From positions 1 to 64,000 of the forward strand of contig NZ_QFZZ01000004.1 of assembly GCF_005233515.1 (NCBI RefSeq): 64,000 nt of DNA. The letters run 5' to 3'. Below the pieces are notes generated by a model that saw nothing but the letters and a program-made list of their open reading frames with translations, was not told the origin of the DNA and searched no databases. The position numbers and the translations under genes are program-made. Below are positions 55,682 to 63,764 of this stretch, one piece after another; the first letter of the stretch is position 1, and each line of letters starts with the position of its first letter. The stretch comes from Pseudomonas sp. CFBP13508. Its GTDB lineage: Bacteria; Pseudomonadota; Gammaproteobacteria; Pseudomonadales; Pseudomonadaceae.

Positions 55682-56215
55682 ATGTTTTTTCGCACATCCT
55701 TAACGGTGGCGGCTTGTCTGCTGGCATTGAGTTCGCCAGTTTCGGCGACGCCGGCGCATACCTTCGCCTTCGGCCAGCCTGCAGCGGCGAGCCAGGCCAC
55801 GCGGACTATCGAAATCGTCATGGGCGACATGAACTTCGACCGGAAAGCCATACAGGTCAAGGCCGGTGAGACGGTTCGCTTTGTGCTGGTGAATAAAGGC
55901 CAGTTGCTGCACGAATTCAACCTCGGTGATGCGGCGATGCATGCCAGTCACCAACAGGAAATGTTGCAGATGCAGCAAAGCGGCATGCTCACGCCGACAG
56001 GCATGAAAGAAATGTCCCACGACATGGCGGGCATGGATCACGCAGCGATGGACCATGGGATGAGGCACGACGATCCCAACAGCGTGCTGGTCGAGCCGGG
56101 CAAAACCGCGGAGTTGACCTGGACCTTCAGCAAGGCCACGGCGCTCGAGTTTGCCTGCAATATTCCCGGGCATTATCAGGCGGGCATGGTCGGCAAACTG
56201 ACAGTCAGTCAGTAA
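55682..56215 (+). CDS. periplasmic cupredoxin-type copper protein
   Basis: A 177-residue secreted protein with a signal peptide (MFFRTSLTVAACLLALSSPV) and a plastocyanin-like fold. Type-1 copper ligands fit H77 (LLHEFN), C159 (FACNIPGHY), H164 and M169. Between H77 and C159 lies an inserted His/Met-rich stretch (residues 87-128, MKEMSHDMAGMDHAAMDHGM) that could bind more copper. It is divergent from copRS with a cop box between. GGAG seven bases before the ATG sets the start. Copper storage or sequestration is likely. Confidence 0.87.
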   Translation: MFFRTSLTVAACLLALSSPVSATPAHTFAFGQPAAASQATRTIEIVMGDMNFDRKAIQVKAGETVRFVLVNKGQLLHEFNLGDAAMHASHQQEMLQMQQSGMLTPTGMKEMSHDMAGMDHAAMDHGMRHDDPNSVLVEPGKTAELTWTFSKATALEFACNIPGHYQAGMVGKLTVSQ

Positions 56216-56276
56216 GCACTCAAAGGCGCGGGCAAAGGCTGGTAGAATCCGCTGATTCTTCAGTCAGGTTTCCGCC

Positions 56277-57107
56277 ATGCATCCCGCAGCCGAACATTCG
56301 CCGCTGGGCAAATCCAGCGAATACATCGCCACTTACACGCCGTCCCTGCTGTTCCCGATTCCGCGCACCGCGAAATGGGCCGAGCTGGGCCTGACCGCCG
56401 AAACCCTGCCGTATAAAGGCGTGGATTTCTGGAACTGCTTCGAGCTGTCGTGGCTGCTGCCCTCGGGCAAACCGGTGGTGGCGATCGCTGAATTCAGCAT
56501 TCCGGCGGACTCGCCGAATATCATCGAATCGAAGTCGTTCAAGCTCTACCTCAACTCGCTGAACCAGACACCGTTCGCCGACGTCGCCACTTTGGAAGCG
56601 ACGCTGGTCAAGGATCTGTCCGCCGCTGCCGGCAAACCGGTGGGCGTGCGGGTGCGCAGTCTGAAAGACGTGGAAGCTGAAGGCGTGGTGGCGTTGCCGG
56701 GCGTGTGCATCGATGATCTGGATATCAGCGTGAGCAATTATGAGCACCCGCGTCCGGAGCTGCTGCGTTGCGACAATTCGCGCGTGGTCGAGGAGAGCGT
56801 GCACAGCCATCTGCTGAAATCCAACTGCCCGGTGACCAGCCAGCCGGACTGGGGCAGCGTCGTGGTGGAATATCGCGGCGCGGCGCTGGATCACGCCAGC
56901 CTGCTGGAGTACATCGTCAGCTTCCGCCAGCATTCGGACTTCCATGAGCAATGCGTGGAGCGGATTTTTCTTGATCTGCAGCGGTTGTTGAAGCCGGAGA
57001 AACTCACGGTGTTTGCGCGCTATGTGCGCCGGGGTGGGCTGGATATCAACCCGTATCGCAGCACTGAACAGGTGCAGCTGCCGAATCACCGGCTCGTACG
57101 TCAATAA
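56277..57107 (+). CDS. queF: NADPH-dependent 7-cyano-7-deazaguanine reductase
   Basis: A 276-residue YqeF/QueF enzyme of the long, two-domain type. It reduces preQ0 to preQ1 for queuosine in tRNA. The nucleophile is C184 in [11 protein letters not shown], with catalytic D191, and the QueF motif is [17 protein letters not shown]. No strong ribosome binding site is visible. It is 61 bp downstream of the cupredoxin gene on the same strand. Confidence 0.96.
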   Translation: MHPAAEHSPLGKSSEYIATYTPSLLFPIPRTAKWAELGLTAETLPYKGVDFWNCFELSWLLPSGKPVVAIAEFSIPADSPNIIESKSFKLYLNSLNQTPFADVATLEATLVKDLSAAAGKPVGVRVRSLKDVEAEGVVALPGVCIDDLDISVSNYEHPRPELLRCDNSRVVEESVHSHLLKSNCPVTSQPDWGSVVVEYRGAALDHASLLEYIVSFRQHSDFHEQCVERIFLDLQRLLKPEKLTVFARYVRRGGLDINPYRSTEQVQLPNHRLVRQ

Positions 57108-57130
57108 AGAAACGGAATGTGCGATATCCC

Positions 57131-57223
57131 TTGTGGGAGTGGGCCTGCTCGCGAATGCGGTGGTTCATTCGACGATGATGTCCACTGACACGACGCCTTC
57201 GCGATCAGGCTCGCTCCCACAAG
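57131..57223. repeat. REPIN-like pair, variant
   Basis: CTTGTGGGAGTGGGCCTGCT on the left and ATCAGGCTCGCTCCCACAAG on the right, with several mismatches to the consensus arms (GTGGGAGCGAGC). Between the convergent genes queF and DUF4404. Confidence 0.85.
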
Positions 57224-57248
57224 GGCTAGCATGCACATTTTGCAAATG

Positions 57249-57282
57249 AAAAAGCCCTGCCATCGCTGGCAGGGCTTTTTTG
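57249..57282. terminator. bidirectional terminator, queF / DUF4404
   Basis: AAAAAGCCCTGCCA and TGGCAGGGCTTTTT pair around TCGC, with A and T runs on both sides. Confidence 0.94.
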
Positions 57283-57294
57283 TGCGGCGGGGCG

Positions 57295-57558
57295 TCAGAT
57301 GCCCATGCTGCCCAGCGTATTCATGATATTGCGCAGGGTGCCGGCGATCGCCGGGTGTTCGACTTCGAAGCGCTCGACCGCCAGGTTCACGCCGTCGGCG
57401 ATGCTCGCGTCCTGGGTGGCAGTTTCCAGCTGGATTTCCGATTCGATCTGCGCCATCAGCGCATGCAGATCCTCACGCTCGGCTTCCGACAGCGGTGGAT
57501 TGTGTTCCAGCTGCTCGCGCAGGGTATCGAGCTGTTTTTGCAGTTCTTGGGCGGGCAT
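57295..57558 (-). CDS. DUF4404 protein
   Basis: An 87-residue, highly acidic, helical protein. It begins MPAQELQKQLDTLREQLEHN and continues PPLSEAEREDLHALMAQIES; the end is EHPAIAGTLRNIMNTLGSMGI, a typical DUF4404 finish. The N-terminal half predicts a coiled coil. Function unknown. The ATG has AAGGAAACC just upstream. It is convergent with queF and shares a terminator with it. Confidence 0.88.
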   Translation of the reverse strand: MPAQELQKQLDTLREQLEHNPPLSEAEREDLHALMAQIESEIQLETATQDASIADGVNLAVERFEVEHPAIAGTLRNIMNTLGSMGI

Positions 57559-57666
57559 GGTGGTTTCCTTTTATCAATAGGCACTGGCATTGACCGCAGC
57601 CACGCGCCAAAGGTCTGTGGCTGACCTTTAGATTAATCCACTCTCGGTAAACCTGCATGACGCCGG

Positions 57667-58287
57667 TCAGGGCTTTTCGCCTTTGGCGCGGCGCAAGCTG
57701 ATGTCGGCGAGGCAGGCGTCCAGTTCGCCGAGATGATCGATCACCGAATGCACACCCAGGCCGAACAACTGCACGGTTGCCTTGCCGCGCAACTTTTCGC
57801 GTTCCTTTTGTGACAAAGCCTGCCACTCGCTCGGGCTCAGGCCGCATAGCGAGCCGCAGGACGCCAGGCCAATCGTCCAGAGTCCGGCATTCAGGCCGGC
57901 CTGTAACAGGCGCGGCTCACCACTGACCAGCACGCAGCCGTCGAGGCGGTCGATGTTCAAACTCATCAACGCCTGCCAGCACGCGTTGGGCGCTGGCCAT
58001 GGATTCATTGTTGCTGAATGTTGCGTCGGTTTGATCCAGTCTGGCAGCGAGGCGGCCAGTGGCTGAGCGAGGGCAGCGGGCAATTCGTCGAGCCACGCGC
58101 AGGGAATTCCCTGGCGCTGCAAACTTTTCAGGCTATCGAGTGCGCCGGGTGTAGTTTTGGCATGTTCCGGCTGGGCGTTGAGCTGTTGCGCGGCGCGGGC
58201 ACCGAAATCCACCAGGCAACCGCTCAGGCCGAACAGCACGGCAGTCAGGCCGGGCGCGGCGACGGGCAAGGTTTCGGCGTGAGTCAT
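57667..58287 (-). CDS. HAD-like protein lacking the catalytic aspartate
   Basis: A 206-residue protein related to phosphonoacetaldehyde hydrolase-like HADs. Motif I, normally hhhDxDGTxxD, reads VLFGLSGCLVDFG, so the nucleophile Asp is Gly20 and the acid/base Asp is Ser22. Motif II fits CVLVSGEPRLLQAGLNAGLW with weak similarity. It probably has no phosphatase activity and may bind a ligand or protein. AGGGA lies seven bases before the ATG at 58287; longer frames upstream are unsupported. It is divergent from mlaA. Confidence 0.78.
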   Translation of the reverse strand: MTHAETLPVAAPGLTAVLFGLSGCLVDFGARAAQQLNAQPEHAKTTPGALDSLKSLQRQGIPCAWLDELPAALAQPLAASLPDWIKPTQHSATMNPWPAPNACWQALMSLNIDRLDGCVLVSGEPRLLQAGLNAGLWTIGLASCGSLCGLSPSEWQALSQKEREKLRGKATVQLFGLGVHSVIDHLGELDACLADISLRRAKGEKP

Positions 58288-58420
58288 GGCAACGTCCCTG
58301 AAATAACGCTCAAGACTAGGGCGCGCGGGTGACAGTTGCATGACAGGCGGGTGAAAGCCTGCGTAGGAAACTTCCTGCATATCCTTGCAGCGGCGCACTG
58401 CCCAAATCGCCGTTTACGCT

Positions 58421-58426
58421 TATACT
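58421..58426 (+). promoter_or_regulatory. probable -10 box of the mlaA promoter
   Basis: TATACT lies 60 bp upstream of the mlaA start. A clear -35 box is not seen. Confidence 0.4.
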
Positions 58427-58486
58427 AGCGGCCTTAATGCCCGGGCCGAGAGGACCGCGCCAGTATCGAATCCAAGGAGTTTTTCT

Positions 58487-59176
58487 ATGCGCTGGAGCCC
58501 TTCGCTCACTCAGCTAAGTGTATGTGCCAGCCTGTTGCTGGCGCCGTTCGCCACCCAGGCGGCCACCGAAGAAGACCCTTGGGAAAGCGTCAACCGGCCG
58601 ATTTTCCAGTTCAACGACTTCGTTGACACCTACGCGCTGAAGCCACTGGCGCAGGGTTATGAGTTCATCACCCCGCAGTTCGTTGAAGACGGCATTCACA
58701 ATATGTTCCGCAACGTCGGTGATGTGACCAACCTGGCGAACAACATCCTCCAGGCCAAACCGGCTGCAGCGGGCGTTGATACCGCCCGACTGATTTTCAA
58801 CACCACCTTCGGTCTGCTCGGCTTCTTCGACGTCGGCACCAAGATGGGCTTGAACCGCAGCGACGAAGACTTCGGTCAGACCCTCGGTTACTGGGGCGTG
58901 GGCAGCGGCCCGTACGTGATGTTGCCGCTGATGGGGCCGAGCACCCTGCGTGACGCACCTTCGAAATACGTCGATAGCTTCACCGGCCCGTACCGCTACA
59001 TCGACCACGTGCCGACGCGTAACTCGATCTTCGGCCTGAACATCGTCGACACCCGCGCCAGCCTGCTGTCGAGCGAGAAGCTGATCAGCGGCGACAAATA
59101 CACCTTCATCCGCAACGCTTACCTGCAGAACCGCGAGTTCAAGGTGAAGGACGGTCAGGTCGAAGACGATTTCTGA
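58487..59176 (+). CDS. mlaA: phospholipid-transport outer-membrane protein MlaA (VacJ)
   Basis: A 229-residue MlaA/VacJ protein. It removes phospholipids from the outer leaflet of the outer membrane for the Mla retrograde pathway. Blocks are DPWESVNRPIFQFNDFVDTY, GLLGFFDVGTKMGL and GYWGVGSGPYVMLPLMGPST. The signal peptide ends ATQA-A and lacks a clear lipobox, so this may not be a lipoprotein, unlike the E. coli protein. AAGGAG precedes the ATG at 58487. A terminator follows. The mlaFEDCB genes are not in this window. Confidence 0.94.
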   Translation: MRWSPSLTQLSVCASLLLAPFATQAATEEDPWESVNRPIFQFNDFVDTYALKPLAQGYEFITPQFVEDGIHNMFRNVGDVTNLANNILQAKPAAAGVDTARLIFNTTFGLLGFFDVGTKMGLNRSDEDFGQTLGYWGVGSGPYVMLPLMGPSTLRDAPSKYVDSFTGPYRYIDHVPTRNSIFGLNIVDTRASLLSSEKLISGDKYTFIRNAYLQNREFKVKDGQVEDDF

Positions 59177-59192
59177 TTTCGACCGGCGACAG

Positions 59193-59220
59193 AAAGGCGA
59201 CCCTCGGGTCGCCTTTTTTG
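59193..59220 (+). terminator. mlaA terminator
   Basis: AAAGGCGACCC and GGTCGCCTTTTTT pair around a short loop, with a T-run. Confidence 0.93.
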
Positions 59221-59520
59221 TCCGCGCCAGAGCGTCGCCTGCGACTGCCGCTACCTTCCATCGGGTTACCGTGGGAGCGGTTCTTATAACTCCCGGTGAT
59301 TTGACAAACAAAGTCGTCAAGCGACAATCGGCGCATGCTTGAAACGCTCTGCGGATGGGAGTACCGTCTGCGCCTTAGAAGGGCACCTCTGTTTAAAACC
59401 GCGAGCCAGGCGAATGCTTGAAAGCGCTGTAACAGAGAGGCTAGAAAGCGAATCCAGTAGTCTGCGCAGGGCCGTTGCCCCGCTCACTACGCCAACCTAA
59501 TTCTGGCGCCGTTTGCCCAC
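59221..59520. other. 300-bp leader region of the response regulator/phosphatase gene
   Basis: No gene is supported. A TTGACA box (59301-59306) with ACAATC 17 bp downstream is a possible promoter that would give a leader of about 185 bases. ATGCTTGAAA occurs twice (59334 and 59414), each followed by a CGCTCTG/GCGCTGT variant. The region has no start codon with a ribosome binding site. Confidence 0.45.
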
Positions 59521-60705
59521 ATGCCAAAAACCAGTGCCACGCTGCTGATAATCGATGATGACGAGGTAGTGCGCGCGAGCCTCGCGGCCTATCTGGAAGA
59601 CAGTGGTTTCAGCGTCCTGCAGGCCGGCAACGGTCAACAGGGTCTTCAGGTATTCGAGCAAGACGAGCCCGATCTGGTCATCTGCGATCTGCGCATGCCG
59701 CAGATGGGCGGTCTCGAACTGATCCGTCAGGTCACCGAGCGCTCACCGGAGACGCCGGTGATCGTGGTCTCGGGTGCCGGGGTGATGAACGACGCGGTCG
59801 AGGCCCTGCGCCTGGGCGCTGCGGATTACCTGATCAAGCCTCTCGAAGATCTGGCTGTGCTCGAGCATTCCGTGCGCCGGGCCCTGGATCGTGCGCGGCT
59901 GCTGCTGGAAAACCAGCGCTACAGCGAGAAGCTGGAAAAGGCCAACCGCGAGCTTGAAGCCAGCCTGAACCTGCTCCAGGAAGACCAGAACGCCGGTCGC
60001 CAGGTGCAGATGAACATGCTGCCGGAAAGCCCGTGGAGCATCGACGAATTCAATTTTGCCCACCAGATCATCCCGTCGCTGTACCTGTCGGGTGATTTTG
60101 TCGACTATTTCCGCGTTGACGAACGCCGGGTCGCGTTTTATCTGGCGGATGTTTCCGGGCATGGCGCGTCATCGGCCTTCGTCACCGTGCTGTTGAAGTT
60201 CATGACCACGCGTTTGCTCTTCGAGTCGAAACGCAGCGGTACCTTGCCGGAGTTCAAGCCTTCGGAAGTGCTCGGTCATATCAACCGGGGGCTGATCAGT
60301 TGTAAGCTGGGTAAACACGTCACAATGGTCGGTGGAGTCATCGACGAGGAGACCGGTTTGTTGACCTATAGCATCGGCGGCCATCTGCCTTTGCCTGTGT
60401 TGTACACGCCTGACAGTGTTCGTTATCTCGAAGGCCGTGGCCTGCCGGTGGGGCTTTTCAATGAAGCCACCTACGAAGACCACGTGCTTGAGCTGCCGCC
60501 GACGTTCAGCCTGACGCTGATGTCTGATGGCATTCTGGACCTTTTGCCGGAAGCAACGCTCAAAGAAAAAGAGGCTGCTTTGCCCGAACGGGTGAAGTCA
60601 GCGGGCGGCAGCCTGGATGGTCTGCGGCAAGTGTTTGGTTTGGCCACGCTGGGGGAGATGCCGGATGATATCGCCCTGTTGGTGTTGAGCAGGAATCTTC
60701 AATGA
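59521..60705 (+). CDS. rssB: response regulator with PP2C-type phosphatase (RssB/SpoIIE-like)
   Basis: A 394-residue protein with a receiver domain (residues 8-122, phosphorylation site D56 in VICDLRMP), a coiled-coil linker (residues 130-165) and a SpoIIE-type PP2C phosphatase (VAFYLADVSGHGASSAFVTV and MSDGILDLLPE). In Pseudomonas such proteins dephosphorylate an anti-sigma antagonist in a partner-switching cascade. The STAS gene overlaps by four bases (ATGA). The name follows P. aeruginosa usage from memory and is tentative. No strong ribosome binding site precedes the ATG. Confidence 0.88.
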   Translation: MPKTSATLLIIDDDEVVRASLAAYLEDSGFSVLQAGNGQQGLQVFEQDEPDLVICDLRMPQMGGLELIRQVTERSPETPVIVVSGAGVMNDAVEALRLGAADYLIKPLEDLAVLEHSVRRALDRARLLLENQRYSEKLEKANRELEASLNLLQEDQNAGRQVQMNMLPESPWSIDEFNFAHQIIPSLYLSGDFVDYFRVDERRVAFYLADVSGHGASSAFVTVLLKFMTTRLLFESKRSGTLPEFKPSEVLGHINRGLISCKLGKHVTMVGGVIDEETGLLTYSIGGHLPLPVLYTPDSVRYLEGRGLPVGLFNEATYEDHVLELPPTFSLTLMSDGILDLLPEATLKEKEAALPERVKSAGGSLDGLRQVFGLATLGEMPDDIALLVLSRNLQ

Positions 60706-61184
60706 GTACCGGTAGAATCCAGTTCGCCGAGCAGGACGGCACCTTCGTCCTGAAGTTCGTCGGTGAAGTTCGCCTGACCCTGTGTTCGGCGTTGGATGCG
60801 ACTATTGAGAAAATCTTCACCGCGCTGAATTTCAACGCGATCGTGATCGATTTGACCGAAACCCGCAGCATCGACAGCACCACCTTGGGCCTGCTGGCCA
60901 AACTGTCGATCCTGTCGCGGCAGAAGGTCGGCCTGTTGCCGACGGTTGTCACCACCCACGAAGACATCACTCGGCTTTTACAGTCGATGGGCTTCGAGCA
61001 GGTGTTCAACATCGTCAACCACCCGGTGCCGTGCCCGGAGTGCCTGGACGACCTGCCGGATCAGGACCAATCCGAAGAAGTGGTGCGAATCAAGGTGCTG
61101 GAAGCGCACAAGATTCTCATGGGCCTGAACGATTCCAATCGTGAAGCGTTTCATGATCTGGTGAATGCGCTGGAGCGGCATTGA
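60702..61184 (+). CDS. STAS-domain anti-sigma factor antagonist
   Basis: A 160-residue protein. The STAS domain fills the first 105 residues and has the phosphorylation segment RSIDSTTLGLLAKLS, where S59 is the probable phosphorylated residue. The C-terminal tail is unusual and carries a CPECLDD motif and acidic residues. The upstream phosphatase would activate it by dephosphorylation, and the antagonist would then bind an anti-sigma factor. The pair shares the ATGA overlap and is translationally coupled. Confidence 0.88.
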   Translation: MSTGRIQFAEQDGTFVLKFVGEVRLTLCSALDATIEKIFTALNFNAIVIDLTETRSIDSTTLGLLAKLSILSRQKVGLLPTVVTTHEDITRLLQSMGFEQVFNIVNHPVPCPECLDDLPDQDQSEEVVRIKVLEAHKILMGLNDSNREAFHDLVNALERH

Positions 61185-61206
61185 TTCAGTGAATTGAGGA
61201 TGCATG

Positions 61207-61310
61207 GGCCGGCCTCTTCGCGAGCAGGCTCGCTCCCACAGAATCTTTATTCGACACACAATCGAGATCACTCACAAATCCCTTGTGGGAGCGAGCCTGC
61301 TCGCGAAGGC
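61207..61310. repeat. REPIN-like pair, GTGGGAGCGAGC family
   Basis: CTTCGCGAGCAGGCTCGCTC on the left and TGTGGGAGCGAGCCTGCTCG on the right, GTGGGAG ends facing inward, in the convergent gap between the STAS gene and tal. Confidence 0.88.
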
Positions 61311-61336
61311 GGGCACTACCGATTTCCAACAGCCAC

Positions 61337-61371
61337 AAAAAAGGGCGAACCCTCACAGGTTCGCCCTTTTT
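61337..61371. terminator. bidirectional terminator, STAS gene / tal
   Basis: A stem GGGCGAACC with GGTTCGCCC around CTCACA, flanked by AAAAAA and TTTTT. Confidence 0.94.
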
Positions 61372-61389
61372 GCATTCTACAGACTCAAA

Positions 61390-62316
61390 TCAGAGCTTGG
61401 CCTGCAACAACGCTTCCAGTTTTTCCTGGTCGCGGGCGAACTGACGGATGCCTTCAGCCAGTTTCTCGGTGGCCATCGCGTCTTCGTTGGACAACCAGCG
61501 GAATTGCGCTTCGTTGAGGCTCAGACGCGCTTCACCGGCATTGCCCGGCGCCAGTTTGCGTTCCAGCTTGCCGGTGTCGGCGGCCAGCTTCTCCAGCAGT
61601 TCCGGGCTGATGGTCAGGCGATCACAGCCAGCCAGTTGTTCGATCTGGTTGATGTTACGGAAGCTGGCGCCCATGACCACGGTCTTGTAGTCATTGGCCT
61701 TGTAGTAGTTGTAGATGCGCGTCACCGACTGCACGCCAGGATCATCGGCGCCGGTGTAGTCGTTGCCGTTGGCCTTCTTGTACCAGTCGTAGATACGGCC
61801 CACGAACGGCGAAATCAGGAACACCCCGGCGTCAGCGCAGGCGGCCGCCTGGGCGAAGGAGAACAGCAGGGTCAGGTTGGTCTGGATGCCTTCCTTCTCG
61901 AGGATCTCGGCGGCGCGGATGCCTTCCCAGGTCGAGGCGATCTTGATCAGCACGCGGTCGCGGCCAACGCCGGCCTTGTCGTACAGCTCGATCAGACGAT
62001 GCGCACGCTTGAGGATCGCATCCTGGTCGAAGGACAGGCGCGCATCCACTTCGGTGGAGATGCGGCCAGGAACCACGTTGAGAATTTCCTTGCCCACTGC
62101 GACGCCGAAACGGTCGCTGGCCAGGCCGACATCGCCCTTGCAGTCGCGAACGCAATCGTTCAGCAGTTCGGCGTAACCGTGAATGGCCGAAGCCTTGAGC
62201 AGCAGGGAAGGGTTGGTGGTGGCATCGGTCGGTTTGACTCGGGCGATCGCTTCGAAGTCGCCGGTGTCGGCAACCACGGTGGTGAACTGTTTGAGTTGTT
62301 CCAGCTTGGAAGTCAT
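61390..62316 (-). CDS. tal: transaldolase
   Basis: A 308-residue class I transaldolase of the pentose-phosphate pathway, which transfers a dihydroxyacetone unit between sugar phosphates. The Schiff-base lysine is K125 in [20 protein letters not shown], with [14 protein letters not shown] near the N-terminus and the [12 protein letters not shown] block. The size is normal. No strong ribosome binding site is visible. It is convergent with the STAS gene. Confidence 0.96.
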   Translation of the reverse strand: MTSKLEQLKQFTTVVADTGDFEAIARVKPTDATTNPSLLLKASAIHGYAELLNDCVRDCKGDVGLASDRFGVAVGKEILNVVPGRISTEVDARLSFDQDAILKRAHRLIELYDKAGVGRDRVLIKIASTWEGIRAAEILEKEGIQTNLTLLFSFAQAAACADAGVFLISPFVGRIYDWYKKANGNDYTGADDPGVQSVTRIYNYYKANDYKTVVMGASFRNINQIEQLAGCDRLTISPELLEKLAADTGKLERKLAPGNAGEARLSLNEAQFRWLSNEDAMATEKLAEGIRQFARDQEKLEALLQAKL

Positions 62317-62483
62317 GGGCGTGCTCTATCCTATGGGTCTGAAGACATTACCCGAGCGCTGACGGGCACTCAAGGGTGCATTCGTGGATCGATGGCCCCG
62401 GTGGCAACAACCTGAAAACGATTGTTTGAAAGGTGGGGCGCGGTGTCGCTGAATACGATGCCAAAACAGCCCACAGGTTCAAA

Positions 62484-62511
62484 GCAACCGACCTGTGAAC
62501 AGGCCGGTTGC
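62484..62511 (-). terminator. hairpin after the glycoside hydrolase gene
   Basis: GCAACCG-A-CCTGT and ACAGG-C-CGGTTGC pair with one mismatch around GA. The minus-strand tail has only three Ts, so it is a weak terminator at best. Confidence 0.5.
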
Positions 62512-62518
62512 CCATGTC

Positions 62519-63475
62519 CTACTCAGCGTTCAACACACCTTCCACGGACAACCGTGCCGGTTTTGGCTGACCGTCAGAGGTGAGAAAGCCGAAGTTCTTC
62601 TCGCGATCGTTGCTGCCCGAATCACTGTTCCGCCATTCATAGATAGAGGTCAGGGGAATATTCAGGCGTTTAACGTCGGTAATAAACGCGTTGATCTTGG
62701 TCGCTTGCCCTTCAGGACCGCCGTTGGAGGCGAGGGCCGAAACCCCCCATTCACTGATGACCCCCGGCAGATTGAAGTTCTGCTGGATGAAGGTCTGTGC
62801 GTTGCTGATCTGCGTGGCGGTCATGCCGTAAGGGTGATAGGAAACGGCGTTGAGGCACTTGGGGTAATCGCTGACGATACTTTTCATCGCCACCGTCGAC
62901 GCCGAGCCGGCGCTTGGCGGCCGGGCGAAGCCGAAGCCGACCCGTGGCGTCGCCTGCGGCTGACCTTCGAAGGCCTTGCACATGCCGGCCATGAACGGCA
63001 CGAAGGTGGTGTCGAAATTGCGCGTCGGCCAATAGGTTTCCAGGTCCGGTTCGTTCCATATTTCGATCGCTACCAGTTGCGAGCTCCAGGATTTTTCCAG
63101 CCCGGTCACGGTGTTGGCGAACTTAGCGCCGGCGGCGTTCAGCTCTTCGGGCGAAGTGGCCGGCAGTGCCTTGATCGCGCGCACCGTCAGCAGTACTGGC
63201 AGCCCGGCGGAAGCGGCGGCGGCGAAGGCGTCGCTGACCTGTTTCTGATACGTCTTGGCGGTGAGGCTGTCGCTCCACACGCCGAAGCGCACAAAGCTGA
63301 AGCCGGCGGCCTTGATTTGCGCGGCATCGGCGGCGGTGAAGCTCTGGATTTTCACCTGCACGCCGATGGTTTTTGCTGGAAGGTTGGGGAACAGCTCACT
63401 GGCGTGAACCTGGCTTGCGGCACCAAGCGCCATCAGGGCGAGGGCGGCGAGTTTATTGCGCTGTGCTGTTTTCAT
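62519..63475 (-). CDS. secreted glycoside hydrolase, clan GH-A fold
   Basis: A 318-residue protein with a signal peptide (MKTAQRNKLAALALMALGAA...HAS) and a TIM-barrel glycosidase fold. The acid/base is E142 in IEIWNEPD and the nucleophile E242 in GVISEWGV, the pair typical of clan GH-A (GH5/GH39-like). Exopolysaccharide loci often carry such an enzyme, for example PslG, and a tyrosine phosphatase gene of the Wzb type is divergent from it, so trimming or release of an exopolysaccharide is likely. The substrate is unknown. The ATG has AGGAGAGC about six bases upstream. Confidence 0.83.
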   Translation of the reverse strand: MKTAQRNKLAALALMALGAASQVHASELFPNLPAKTIGVQVKIQSFTAADAAQIKAAGFSFVRFGVWSDSLTAKTYQKQVSDAFAAAASAGLPVLLTVRAIKALPATSPEELNAAGAKFANTVTGLEKSWSSQLVAIEIWNEPDLETYWPTRNFDTTFVPFMAGMCKAFEGQPQATPRVGFGFARPPSAGSASTVAMKSIVSDYPKCLNAVSYHPYGMTATQISNAQTFIQQNFNLPGVISEWGVSALASNGGPEGQATKINAFITDVKRLNIPLTSIYEWRNSDSGSNDREKNFGFLTSDGQPKPARLSVEGVLNAE

Positions 63476-63764
63476 GTCTGCTCTCCTGAAGAGAATGACA
63501 ACTACGAATATTTATCCCGTTACTCAATTTCCGATAACGGTGATGGCACTAAGTGCGCGAATGTTATTTTTTGTCAGGAAAACAGCAACTGAAAATCACA
63601 GTTATTTTTAGTCCGCTAATAGTGGTTGGGGCGGCTTAAAACGCTGTGGTACTTAATGTTCCTGTACTAACAGGGCGAAGCTATTTCTGAGTGCAGGAAA
63701 GTCGTGAGGGTTCATTAACTTTCGCGACATGTTGGCTGTTTGATATTACACAGGAAAGCAAGAC
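63476..63764. other. 289-bp AT-rich divergent control region
   Basis: This gap between the glycoside hydrolase and the phosphatase gene is clearly richer in A and T than the rest of the window and has no gene. Its AT content fits a regulated exopolysaccharide promoter. I see no operator I can name. Confidence 0.45.

Noticed and set aside
53400..61310. Repeated CGAGCAGGCTCGCTCCCACA blocks as a CRISPR array
   Set aside because: The blocks are inverted pairs scattered singly between genes, not regularly spaced direct repeats, and no cas gene is near.
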